The translations under genes were made by a program, and so were the position numbers. Below, piece by piece: positions 9,017 to 24,616 of a stretch of 64,000 nucleotides of DNA. The DNA comes from Sphingomonas sp. Leaf67 (GTDB lineage: Bacteria; Pseudomonadota; Alphaproteobacteria; Sphingomonadales; Sphingomonadaceae): assembly GCF_001421965.1 (NCBI RefSeq), contig NZ_LMLP01000022.1:62001-126000 (forward strand), given 5' to 3'. The stretch's first letter is position 1. The number at the start of each line of letters is the position of its first letter. Under the pieces are notes generated by a model, which was not told where the DNA came from, did no database searches, and saw only the letters and a list, made by a program, of their open reading frames with translations.

Positions 9017-9543
9017 TGCGGGGAGTCGCGCTCTGGTCGCTGGTGCTGCTGGCGGGTTGTTCCAGCGAACCGCCCCCCGCGCCGGCCCCGACCGAGCGCC
9101 CGCCCCCTACACCCCGGCCCACGCCTTCGCCACGCGCGCTCAAGCCCGGCGAGTTGCCGACCCCCGAACTCGACGGCGCGACGCCGCTCGCCGGGCGCTG
9201 GCGGTATCAGGCTTCGGCTACCGGCAGCGCCGCGCTGTATGAATCGAACGGCGCGGCGGCCTTTACCATCCGCTGCGACCCGCAGGCGAGGCGCATCGTC
9301 TTCGCCCATCCGGGGCAGGGGCGCACGATTCGCCTCTATGTCGCCGATGCCGCCGCGACCTTCCCGACGCAGGTCGTCGACGGCGCAGCCGAAGCGGCGG
9401 TGACGACCGGGCAGACCTTTCTCGACGCGCTCGCCCGTGCCGATGCGATCGGTTTCGCCATCGACGACGACCCGGTCGCGCAACTGCCGGGCGACAAGGC
9501 GATCGGAACGGTGGTGCGGGGGTGCCGGCCGGGACTGCGCTGA
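9016..9543 (+). CDS. Predicted lipoprotein, second of a tandem pair
   Basis: This 175-residue lipoprotein (MRGVALWSLVLLAGC, lipidation cysteine at residue 15) has a proline-rich linker (PPPTPRPTPSPR). Its C-terminal domain is similar to that of its upstream neighbour: GRWRYQASATGSAALYESNG and FTIRCDPQARRIVF align with GDWQYRGLGTGSAATYA and LTCNRAAKQVTMV. Both end with a VxxC/RGC-containing segment. The ATG overlaps the upstream stop by one base, so they are translationally coupled. Function is unknown; duplication followed by divergence is inferred from the shared motifs. Confidence 0.75.
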   Translation: MRGVALWSLVLLAGCSSEPPPAPAPTERPPPTPRPTPSPRALKPGELPTPELDGATPLAGRWRYQASATGSAALYESNGAAAFTIRCDPQARRIVFAHPGQGRTIRLYVADAAATFPTQVVDGAAEAAVTTGQTFLDALARADAIGFAIDDDPVAQLPGDKAIGTVVRGCRPGLR

Positions 9544-9587
9544 GTCTGCGTCGGCAGGGCGCGAACTATGGCGGAAACATCGTGCAA

Positions 9588-9600
9588 TACAAGTCTTGTA
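9588..9600 (+). promoter_or_regulatory. Perfect short palindrome TACAAG-T-CTTGTA
   Basis: This 13-bp palindrome has 6-bp arms and a single central base. It lies about 80 bp upstream of the extended Shine-Dalgarno sequence of the micro-ORF. It is a candidate operator for the small-RNA-like transcript. No regulator is identified. Confidence 0.3.
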
Positions 9601-9659
9601 CGCGGCGGCGAGATGCCCCAGATTCCCTGTGCGCCACCGTTCGGGGCGTAACGGCTTTA

Positions 9660-9890
9660 ACTAGCGAAAGGAGGTGATCCGATGTCTCATGGTTCAGCAG
9701 TGGGTTCGGTTCAGTTCGTTCGGGAGACGCGCCGCTAAAGCGTGGGCCACGTGCGGGGGGTATTCTCCCTCAGTCAACGCCGTGGCACCATGAATGCGGC
9801 TCGCATGGTCTCCCGGGCTGGAACTTCCGGCCGCTGACCATGCTTGAGGTCGTCGGGTGTCGAGAGACCCCGGCGGCCTCTCTCATATCC
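9660..9890 (+). ncRNA. Structured small RNA candidate with micro-ORF
   Basis: The spacer between the lipoproteins and the convergent FNT transporter has clear RNA structure. GCCACG (9746-9751) pairs with CGTGGC (9781-9786), and GCATGGTC (9803-9810) pairs perfectly with GACCATGC (9836-9843) around a CGG/CCG inner stem. GAGAGACC (9862-9869) pairs, with one mismatch, with GGCCTCTC (9875-9882). At its 5' side is AAAGGAGGTGATCC (9667-9680), complementary over 14 bases to the conserved 3' tail of 16S rRNA, followed by an 18-codon ORF. Ends are estimates; no strong terminator U-run is present. It may be a translated leader, a ribosome-binding decoy or a small RNA. Confidence 0.55.
9682..9738 (+). 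CDS. 18-residue micro-ORF with perfect extended Shine-Dalgarno
   Basis: The ORF encodes MSHGSAVGSVQFVRETRR, then TAA. It is preceded by AAAGGAGGTGATCC, a full-length match to the anti-Shine-Dalgarno tail, with GGAGG 7 bases before the ATG. No other gene in the window has so strong a site. The peptide is basic at its C-terminus and has no signal or membrane segment. It could be translated, or the initiation region may matter mainly for ribosome binding. It is embedded in the structured region described for 9660-9890. Confidence 0.55.
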   Translation: MSHGSAVGSVQFVRETRR

Positions 9891-9893
9891 GCC

Positions 9894-10673
9894 CTATGCG
9901 GTGTTCAGCGTGCGATGCCCCGCCGCCAGCACGATCGCGACCAGCGATCCGCCGACGATATTTCCCGCCGTCGCCAGCAACAGATTGCCCGCCATCGCGG
10001 TCGCCGGCACCGCCGCCGGATCGATGGCCCACGCGATCGGCAGCAGCGTCATGTTCGCGACCGAGTGTTCGAACCCTGCCGCGACGAACAGCGCGACCGG
10101 CCCGACGACGCCGACGATCTTGCCCGCCACCGACTGCGCGCCCGTCGCCATCCACACCGCGAGGCAGACCAGCATGTTGGCGAGCACGCCCGAGGCGAAC
10201 AGTTCCACCCAGTCCTTGGCCAGCTTCGTATCGGCGGTCTTCAGCGCCGCCTGTCCGACCGCGCCGTCGATCGCATTCGGCGCGCCCGATGCGACGAACA
10301 GCGCGGCGATTGCCAGACTGCCGATCAGGTTCGCGACCCACACGGTCGTCCAGTCGCGCACCGTCTCGCCAATGCCCAACCGGTCCTGCGCGGCAGGCAG
10401 CACCAGCATCGTGTTGCCGGTGAACAATTGCGTGCCGGTCACCATCACCAGCATCAGCCCGACCGAAAAGGCGACACCCGACAGCAACTGCGTCGCGCCA
10501 CCCGGCGCGGACCCCGCCTGCGCGAGCAGATAGCCGATCGCGCCGAAGGCGATCTGCGCCCCCGCCGCGATGCCGAGCAACAGCATCGCGCCGACCGGCG
10601 GACGGGTCTTGGCGAGCAGGGCGTCGTCGACGCTGTCGGCCAATGTGTCGGCGGTGGCGTCGTCCTTGGCCAT
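9894..10673 (-). CDS. Formate/nitrite transporter family protein
   Basis: This 259-residue inner-membrane channel belongs to the FNT family (FocA/NirC-like), whose pentamers conduct small monovalent anions such as formate or nitrite. About six hydrophobic segments are visible, among them PPVGAMLLLGIAAGAQIAFGAIGYLL near the N-terminus and LLSGVAFSVGLMLVMVTGTQLFTGNTMLV, which carries the family's GxxLFTGN-type re-entrant motif. A soluble acidic N-terminus (MAKDDATADTLADSVDDALL) precedes the first helix. No formate or nitrite metabolism gene lies nearby, so the substrate is open. The gene is convergent with the structured RNA region. Confidence 0.9.
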   Translation of the reverse strand: MAKDDATADTLADSVDDALLAKTRPPVGAMLLLGIAAGAQIAFGAIGYLLAQAGSAPGGATQLLSGVAFSVGLMLVMVTGTQLFTGNTMLVLPAAQDRLGIGETVRDWTTVWVANLIGSLAIAALFVASGAPNAIDGAVGQAALKTADTKLAKDWVELFASGVLANMLVCLAVWMATGAQSVAGKIVGVVGPVALFVAAGFEHSVANMTLLPIAWAIDPAAVPATAMAGNLLLATAGNIVGGSLVAIVLAAGHRTLNTA

Positions 10674-10733
10674 GGCGTGTCCTCGCGCTGCTCGGTGTCA
10701 CAAGCGGAACGATCGACGCCGGTCGCGGCTCCT

Positions 10734-11813
10734 TCAGCGCAGCATCGGCTGGATGTCGACGATCCGGACGTCGTGCATCTGGTTCAGATACGCATCCAGA
10801 TATGGTTTGTGGGACGCGCCGACCACGACCAGCGCCCGCATCCCCGGTCCGGGAGCCTCGGCCAGCATGTCGCGGATATTCGCCGCCATGCGCAGGTTGC
10901 GCACTTCCCAATAGGCGACATATTGCCGGCCGAACCGCTGCGGCGAGGGTTCGTTCAGCGCCGCGCCGAAGTCGCTGTCATAGATCATCTGGACGATGCC
11001 CGGCGCGTTATGGGCGCGGTACAGTGCCAGCAGCCCCGGCCCGGTAGCCAGGTCGCGTTCGGCCGCTTCGTTGACCGCGCGCCGCTTCGCGCCCGCCGGA
11101 TTGTCCCACGCCGTCTGGATCGCCTTGCCATACGCCGCCTCGTCGGCCTTCGGAATCGATCGGTCGGCGCTGTGATCGTCCATCGCATAGACCCGCTCCA
11201 GCCCCAGTCGGGCGGCAAGGCGGGCGGCGATCATCAGGCTTTCGTCGGGGCGGGTTTCCAACTTGGTCAGGCGCTCGACCAGCGCGGCGTCCAGCCCGTC
11301 GCCGGCATGGCGTTCGGCGGCGGGCAGGCGCAGCCACTGGACCAGCGCGGACGCCTGCTCGCCCCCGGAAAGGAAGGTAGCCGACAGCCGGCGACGCTGC
11401 GCGGGAGAGGGCGTCGCGGGCCAGGCGGCGAGCATCTTCAGAAACGCGACGTTCGCCGCCGGAACGTCCAGCCCGGTCGCGGCACGCGCGGCGGCGGTAT
11501 CGGGACAATAGGATGCCACGGTATCGGCATAGCGATCGGGATAGCGGCGCAGTTCGTCGCACTGGACACCCGATACGTCCTCGATCGCGATCGCCTGCGG
11601 CTTCCATGCGGCCAGCTTGTCGAGTAGCGGCGCCAGTGCTTCGGGCCGGAAACGATCCGGCAACTGCGACAGATGCGCCGACCCCAGTATCGCGACCTCG
11701 TTGACCGGGCCGTTGCGCGGACCCTTGTGCGCCGACGGGTCGAAATCGGGACGATAGCTTTGGGCGGTGGCCGGCGCGGCGAGCAGCAGCAAGGTCGACA
11801 GGATGCGTTTCAT
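10734..11813 (-). CDS. Exported TraB/GumN-like protein (DUF5694 type)
   Basis: This 359-residue protein has a Sec signal peptide (MKRILSTLLLLAAPATAQ). The mature protein starts with a conserved strand (NEVAILGSAHLSQLP) and ends with VVGASHKPYLDAYLNQMHDVRIVD. That paired GSAH...GASH layout is characteristic of the TraB/GumN superfamily, with a DUF5694-like subtype, whose members are proposed metal-dependent peptidase-like proteins. The ATG at 11813 begins the signal peptide and follows a G-rich ribosome-binding region; an open extension upstream is not supported. It stands 60 bp downstream of the FNT gene on the same strand. Function is not established. Confidence 0.75.
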   Translation of the reverse strand: MKRILSTLLLLAAPATAQSYRPDFDPSAHKGPRNGPVNEVAILGSAHLSQLPDRFRPEALAPLLDKLAAWKPQAIAIEDVSGVQCDELRRYPDRYADTVASYCPDTAAARAATGLDVPAANVAFLKMLAAWPATPSPAQRRRLSATFLSGGEQASALVQWLRLPAAERHAGDGLDAALVERLTKLETRPDESLMIAARLAARLGLERVYAMDDHSADRSIPKADEAAYGKAIQTAWDNPAGAKRRAVNEAAERDLATGPGLLALYRAHNAPGIVQMIYDSDFGAALNEPSPQRFGRQYVAYWEVRNLRMAANIRDMLAEAPGPGMRALVVVGASHKPYLDAYLNQMHDVRIVDIQPMLR

Positions 11814-11950
11814 CAATTTCCCCCTTTGGCCGCAGCGTAGGGGGGCAAGCGGGGAAGGGGAATGCGGTTTGATGGCGATCAGACTGCAACCTTCCCCTCG
11901 CGCCACAGGGGAGAGGGAGGCGCAGACTTGGTCTTTGCCTTGGCAAAGGC

Positions 11951-12140
11951 CTAGGCGGGATCGACATTCAGTTCACTCGGCGCAGAAATAGCGTTCGATT
12001 CCCTTTCGTCACTCCCGCGCAGGCGGGAGTCCATATACGTCAGCGTCGCGAATCCAGCCAAACCGTCAGCGTCTATGGATTCCCGCCTGCGCGGGAATGA
12101 CGAAATTCCGTGCGTATCGCTGAATATCGATCGGTCCTAG
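11951..12140. repeat. 190-bp element with related terminal inverted repeats (copy B)
   Basis: The left end 11951-11971 and right end 12120-12140 are inverted repeats matching at 17 of 21 bases. They share GATCGACATTCAG (left) and CTGAATATCGATCGG (right) with the element at 3103-3290. The interior differs from copy A: it holds opposed CTCCCGCGCAGGCGGGAG (about 12009-12027) and TTCCCGCCTGCGCGGGAA hairpins (about 12079-12097). No ORF is present. The spacer 11814-12348 otherwise holds GGGGAGAGGG-type palindromes (11891-11921 and 12199-12270) and the rpoC terminator. Confidence 0.75.
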
Positions 12141-12285
12141 TCGAGGCAGGGAGGGAAGCGCGTGCGGAGCGCGCGCGAGCCGAAGCCTCGCCTCGCCCCT
12201 CTCCCAAGCTACGCTAGCCAGCAGGCTGGCAAGCTCCGCTATCCCTCTCCCCTGTCCAGGGGAGAGGGCGGGGCCTGTACCCCCC

Positions 12286-12321
12286 AAAACGAAACCGCCG
12301 CCCGGTTTCCCGGACGGCGGC
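12286..12321 (-). terminator. Rho-independent terminator of rpoBC
   Basis: On the minus strand, a GC-rich hairpin of about 12 bp (arms 12294-12305 and 12310-12321, loop GAAA in that reading) is followed by TTTCGTTTT. It lies 28 bp past the rpoC stop codon. Confidence 0.8.
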
Positions 12322-12348
12322 TCGTCTACATCACGAAAACCCGAACGA

Positions 12349-16629
<4,281 letters not shown>

Positions 16630-16639
16630 GATCTTACCT

Positions 16640-16750
16640 CATAGCCCTCTCTCCTTCAGGGGAGAGGGTTGGGAGAGGGGAAGTGCGGAGAGGGTAGTGG
16701 ACTACCCCTCTCCCCGACCCTCTCCCCGCACGCGGGGAGAGGGAGATTTG
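16640..16750. repeat. Palindromic repeat block between rpoB and rpoC
   Basis: The spacer of the co-transcribed rpoB-rpoC pair consists of CCCTCTCC / GGGGAGAGGG repeats in both orientations (for example CTTCAGGGGAGAGGGTTGGG, then CCCCTCTCCCCGACCCTCTC, then a CCCCGCACGCGGGG hairpin). It can fold into strong hairpins but lacks a U-run after them. Similar units lie near 11891-11921 and 12199-12270. Confidence 0.75.
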
Positions 16751-16755
16751 GTCGC

Positions 16756-20901
<4,146 letters not shown>

Positions 20902-21092
20902 GGAGTCGTGGGCCTCGCTTGCAGTCAAATCTCGTGCCCGGTTGCCACCGGGCTGGCGTGCGATCGGGACGACGAAAGCCGCGTCACCCACATGGGGCCG
21001 CAGCTGATCGAGCGTCCTGGAATGGCGACAGGCCTATGCATGGAATGCGTTGCGCGACGACGCATTCTTTCCCGGTCCTGAAGCAAGCCGTC

Positions 21093-21121
21093 GATATAGA
21101 AGCCATGACCGGGTGTGTCAA
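21093..21121 (-). promoter_or_regulatory. Sigma-70-type promoter for rpoBC
   Basis: Read on the minus strand, the site is TTGACA (21121-21116), a 17-base spacer, then TATATC (21098-21093). This is a perfect -35, an optimal spacer and a good -10, predicting a leader of about 185 nt before rpoB. The rest of the 20902-21226 spacer shows no gene. Confidence 0.8.
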
Positions 21122-21226
21122 CGCGGGCCAGTCGTGGGTTCGACTGGCCGTGGAACCAACCCGCTTCGTCGCAACCGGGTGCCAGGTGGGCTAACGCTCG
21201 CACGGAAAGCCCGGTTCAGGGCGACG

Positions 21227-22363
21227 ATGCAGTTCCAGCTTTCGTGCGCGGCGATCGTCGCGACTCTTGCCGTACCCGCCGCCGCGCAGCAGGCGCAACC
21301 CGGCGGATCGATTCCGATCTACGACATCACGCCGCAGGTCGCGCCGACCCCGGTGCCAACTTCGACGCCGATCGCAACCCCGACCCCGCGCGGCACGCCG
21401 TCGCCGACTCCGCGCGCGCCCCGGGCTCCGGTCCCGACCGCCACGCCGACCCCGCCCGCGCCACGTCCCCGCGTGACACCTTCGCCAACTTCGAGTCCTG
21501 CACCCGTCGCTACCCCAGCGGCCGCCCCGGCACCGCAGGCGACCTATGCCGGCCCGCCGGTGCTGCCGACCCCGGCCGCCTCGCCCACGCCCGACCTGCT
21601 CCCGACCCCCGCCGCCCAACCCGCTCCGGCACCGACCGGCGATGCGCTGCCATGGTGGCTGTGGTTCCTCGTCGGGATCGTGGTCGCGACCGGCGTGGCT
21701 CTGCTGTTCGCCCGGCGGCGGCGTCGATCGGCGACGGTGGTCGACGATGCCGTGCCGGTTCCGGACCTGCCGCCCGAACCGGTAGCCCCGCCCGCGCCGC
21801 CGCGCGCCGCCCCGCCGCCCCCCGCGCCGGTCGTCCCGCCACCCCCCGCAGCGCCCGCGCCGACGCCGGGGCCGTTCCTCGAATTCCAGCTCGCCCCGAT
21901 CCGGGTCGGAACCGAGAACGAGCGCATCCTGCTCGATTTCGACCTGACGGTCGGCAATCCTGCATCGATGCCGGTGACCGAAGTCAGCGTCGCGACGATG
22001 CTGCTGACCGCCCATGCCGGACAGGACGACGCGATCGCTGATTTCTTCGCCAATGACGGCAAGCGCGGGCTCGACCCGTTCGCGCTGGGCGCGGGCGAGC
22101 AACGGCATCTGGAGGCGACGATGACCCTGCCGCGCGTGGCGGTGAACATCGTCACCGCGCGGGACCGGCCGTTCTTCGTGCCGATGATCGCGATCGACGC
22201 GCGTTATCGCTGGGAGGACGGTCGCGAATCGCGCACCACCGCCGCGTTCATGGTCGGCCCCGCCGCGCCGCAGGGAAAGCTCGCCCCGATCTTCACCGAT
22301 CGCGGCGACCGCATGACCGATCGGCTGGAAGTGCGGCTCTATGGGCAGGTGCGGCGCACGTAA
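21227..22363 (+). CDS. Proline-rich single-pass membrane protein of unknown function
   Basis: This 378-residue protein has four parts. First is a signal peptide (MQFQLSCAAIVATLAVPAAAQQ). Next is a threonine/proline linker of about 100 residues (PTPVPTSTPIATPTPRGTP..). A transmembrane helix follows (WWLWFLVGIVVATGVALLFA, residues about 143-162) with a basic stop-transfer RRRRR. A second proline-rich stretch leads to a cytoplasmic domain of about 160 residues (FLEFQLAPIRVGTENERILL..). The predicted topology therefore places an extended wall-spanning arm in the periplasm. The start at 21227 begins the signal peptide. I recognise no named family. It is the first of the plus-strand genes lying between rpoB and rplL. 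Confidence 0.75.
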   Translation: MQFQLSCAAIVATLAVPAAAQQAQPGGSIPIYDITPQVAPTPVPTSTPIATPTPRGTPSPTPRAPRAPVPTATPTPPAPRPRVTPSPTSSPAPVATPAAAPAPQATYAGPPVLPTPAASPTPDLLPTPAAQPAPAPTGDALPWWLWFLVGIVVATGVALLFARRRRRSATVVDDAVPVPDLPPEPVAPPAPPRAAPPPPAPVVPPPPAAPAPTPGPFLEFQLAPIRVGTENERILLDFDLTVGNPASMPVTEVSVATMLLTAHAGQDDAIADFFANDGKRGLDPFALGAGEQRHLEATMTLPRVAVNIVTARDRPFFVPMIAIDARYRWEDGRESRTTAAFMVGPAAPQGKLAPIFTDRGDRMTDRLEVRLYGQVRRT

Positions 22364-22432
22364 CGCCGCCATCGCCCTTGGCGATAATCGATATACCCGG
22401 TAGCGTCCACGCGGGACAGGAAAGAGGGCGGC

Positions 22433-22954
22433 ATGGGGCGGCGGGACCGGATATTGCGATTGACCCTCGGCGTGCTGCGGCTGCTGCTCGCGCTCAATAT
22501 TCTCTTTGCGATCATCTTCCTGCTGGCGGCCATTGCCAGCCTGCCGTTGCACGACATGCTCGCCGCACAGATGGTCGCCAAATATCCGGCGATCGATGCC
22601 GAACGCATGATCGGCGGCATCCGCGCGCTGTTGCTGGTCGGCGTCGTCGCATCGGTGCCGGCCCATGTCATCTTCTCGCGGTTGATCGCCATCCTCCGCA
22701 CCGTGCTGGCGGGGGAGACGTTCGCGTCGCCCAATGCCCGGCGGGTGCGCGCTGTCGGCTGGGCGTTGCTGGCCATCCAGCTGCTCGACATCCCGTTGTT
22801 CGCGATCCTGCCGCGCTTCGATGGCATCGGGGTTGGAGTGGACGGTTCGTCCTTCTCGATCGGGGGCTGGTTGTCGGTGCTGGTCGCATTCGTGCTGGCC
22901 CGCGTCTTTGCCGAGGGCGCGGCGCTCCGCGAGGATCTGGAAGGGACGGTCTGA
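22433..22954 (+). CDS. DUF2975-type membrane protein
   Basis: This 173-residue protein has four hydrophobic segments (about residues 10-37, 63-85, 103-125 and 137-155). Its general layout is that of DUF2975 inner-membrane proteins. Its stop overlaps the start of a small Xre-type regulator (TGATG at 22952-22956), a pairing often seen for this family and suggesting the two act together. The biological role is unknown; the membrane protein may be the sensor or target of the regulator. Confidence 0.75.
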   Translation: MGRRDRILRLTLGVLRLLLALNILFAIIFLLAAIASLPLHDMLAAQMVAKYPAIDAERMIGGIRALLLVGVVASVPAHVIFSRLIAILRTVLAGETFASPNARRVRAVGWALLAIQLLDIPLFAILPRFDGIGVGVDGSSFSIGGWLSVLVAFVLARVFAEGAALREDLEGTV

Positions 22955-23184
22955 TGGCGGTGCTGGTCCGCCTCGACGAAGTGTTGCTCGCCCGCCGCAT
23001 GACGCTGACCGAACTGGCGCAGGCGGTCGATATCACGCTCGCCAACCTGTCGATCCTGAAGACCGGCAAGGCGCGGGCGATCCGGTTCACCACGCTGGAC
23101 GCGATCTGCCGGGTGCTCGAATGCCAGCCCGGCGACATTCTGATCCATGCCGAAACGGCTGAGGAACGCGATACCGACGACTGA
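22954..23184 (+). CDS. Small Xre/Cro-type HTH regulator (YozG-like)
   Basis: This 76-residue protein is almost entirely one helix-turn-helix domain: VRLDEVLLARRMTLTELAQAV, then ITLANLSILKTGKARAI, then FTTLDAICRVLECQPGDIL. This is the short YozG-like class of Cro/C1 repressors. The ATG overlaps the stop of the DUF2975 gene. The acidic tail (AETAEERDTDD) has no further domain. It likely autoregulates the pair; no operator is evident in the 69-bp upstream spacer. Confidence 0.85.
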   Translation: MAVLVRLDEVLLARRMTLTELAQAVDITLANLSILKTGKARAIRFTTLDAICRVLECQPGDILIHAETAEERDTDD

Positions 23185-23202
23185 TCAGCAAAAGGGGGAA
23201 CG

Positions 23203-24615
23203 ATGACGCGTATCATGAAGCGGCTGTTGCTGGGGGCGGCGCTGGCCGCGCTGCCGGTGACCGCGACCGTATCGGCGGCGCAATCGCGCCCCGCCGCCAC
23301 CGCGCCGGCGAAGCTGGCGATCGACATGCGGTACCTGACGCTGCCCAACGGGTTGAAGGTCGTGTTGTCGCGCGACACGCTGGCCCCGACGGTCACCGTC
23401 GGCGTCTATTACGGCATCGGCTTCCGCGTCGAACCGCGCGAACGCACCGGCTTCGCGCATCTGTTCGAACATCTGATGTTCCAGGGGTCGCAGAACGCAC
23501 CGAAGGGCGTGTTCATCAACACGATCAGCAATGCCGGCGGCGTGCTGAACGGATCGACCCGGTTCGATTTCACCAATTATTTCGAGATCGCGCCGTCGAA
23601 CGCGCTGGAGCGCATCCTGTGGCTGGAGGCCGATCGCATGGCGCGCCCGGTCATCGACGACACGGTGCTGAAGAACCAGCAGGGCGTCGTCGGCAACGAG
23701 GTGAAGGTCAACGTCCTCAACCAGCCCTATGGCAGCTGGCCGTGGATCGACCTGCCGATGCTGGCCAACACCAACTGGTATAACAGCCATAACTTCTACG
23801 GCGATCTGAAGGAGATCGAGGCGGCGACCGTCGCCGATGCCAAGCAGTTCCACTCCGCCTTCTATCGCCCGAACAATGCGGTGCTCGTGGTCGCGGGCGA
23901 CATCGACTATGCCCGGGCCGAGGCGATGGTCCGCAAATATTTCGGTCCCCTGCAAAAGGGCGCGCCGGTGAAGCTGCCCGACCTGGCCGAACCGCGCCAG
24001 ACCGCGGAAAAGACTCGCAGCCGCGTCGACGCGCTGGCGCCCAAGCCCGGCTGGGCGGCGGGCTATCACATGCCGCCGCGCGGCACGCCCGAATGGTATG
24101 CGATGGGGCTGATCGACCAGATGCTGGTGCAGGGCGACGACAGCCGCCTGTCGCGCAAGCTGGTGTCCGAAACCGGCATTACCGGCGATCTGTCAGGCGG
24201 GATCAATGCCTCGCTGGGCAACATGTACAACTATAACGGCCCGATGCTGTGGGCGTTCAACTTCACCCATGATCCGCAGTTTGGCGATGCGCAGATCCGG
24301 CAGGCGGTGGACGGCGTCATGGAGCAATTGCGGACGACCCCGGTCACGCAGGGCGAACTCGACCGGGCACGGACCAAATTGCGCTCCGATCTGTATTCGT
24401 CGGTCGATGGCGGCACGCGCGTCGGGCTGATCGATCTGCTCGCGGTCTATGCGCTGTTCGACAATGATCCGCAGGCGGTGAACCGGATCGAAGCAGGCTT
24501 TGCCAAGGTGACCCCCGCGCTGATCCAGAAGACGGCGCAGGAATATCTGCGGCCGACCAACCGTTCGATCTACACCATCGTACCCGGCAGTGCCGCCGCC
24601 AAGGGAGGCAAGTGA
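23203..24615 (+). CDS. M16 zinc peptidase, catalytic subunit
   Basis: This 470-residue exported pitrilysin-type peptidase has a signal peptide (MTRIMKRLLLGAALAALPVTATVSAA). The inverted zinc motif HLFEH (residues 86-90) is intact, and a downstream glutamate in QGVVGNEVKVN is a likely third ligand. The C-terminal half is the second M16 lobe (YHMPPRGTPEWYAMGLIDQML..). The ATG at 23203 follows a strong AAAGGGGGAA ribosome-binding site. It is paired with an inactive M16 homologue starting 2 bp after its stop, the usual arrangement for bacterial heterodimeric M16 enzymes. The periplasmic substrate is unknown. Confidence 0.9.
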   Translation: MTRIMKRLLLGAALAALPVTATVSAAQSRPAATAPAKLAIDMRYLTLPNGLKVVLSRDTLAPTVTVGVYYGIGFRVEPRERTGFAHLFEHLMFQGSQNAPKGVFINTISNAGGVLNGSTRFDFTNYFEIAPSNALERILWLEADRMARPVIDDTVLKNQQGVVGNEVKVNVLNQPYGSWPWIDLPMLANTNWYNSHNFYGDLKEIEAATVADAKQFHSAFYRPNNAVLVVAGDIDYARAEAMVRKYFGPLQKGAPVKLPDLAEPRQTAEKTRSRVDALAPKPGWAAGYHMPPRGTPEWYAMGLIDQMLVQGDDSRLSRKLVSETGITGDLSGGINASLGNMYNYNGPMLWAFNFTHDPQFGDAQIRQAVDGVMEQLRTTPVTQGELDRARTKLRSDLYSSVDGGTRVGLIDLLAVYALFDNDPQAVNRIEAGFAKVTPALIQKTAQEYLRPTNRSIYTIVPGSAAAKGGK

Positions 24616-24616
24616 G

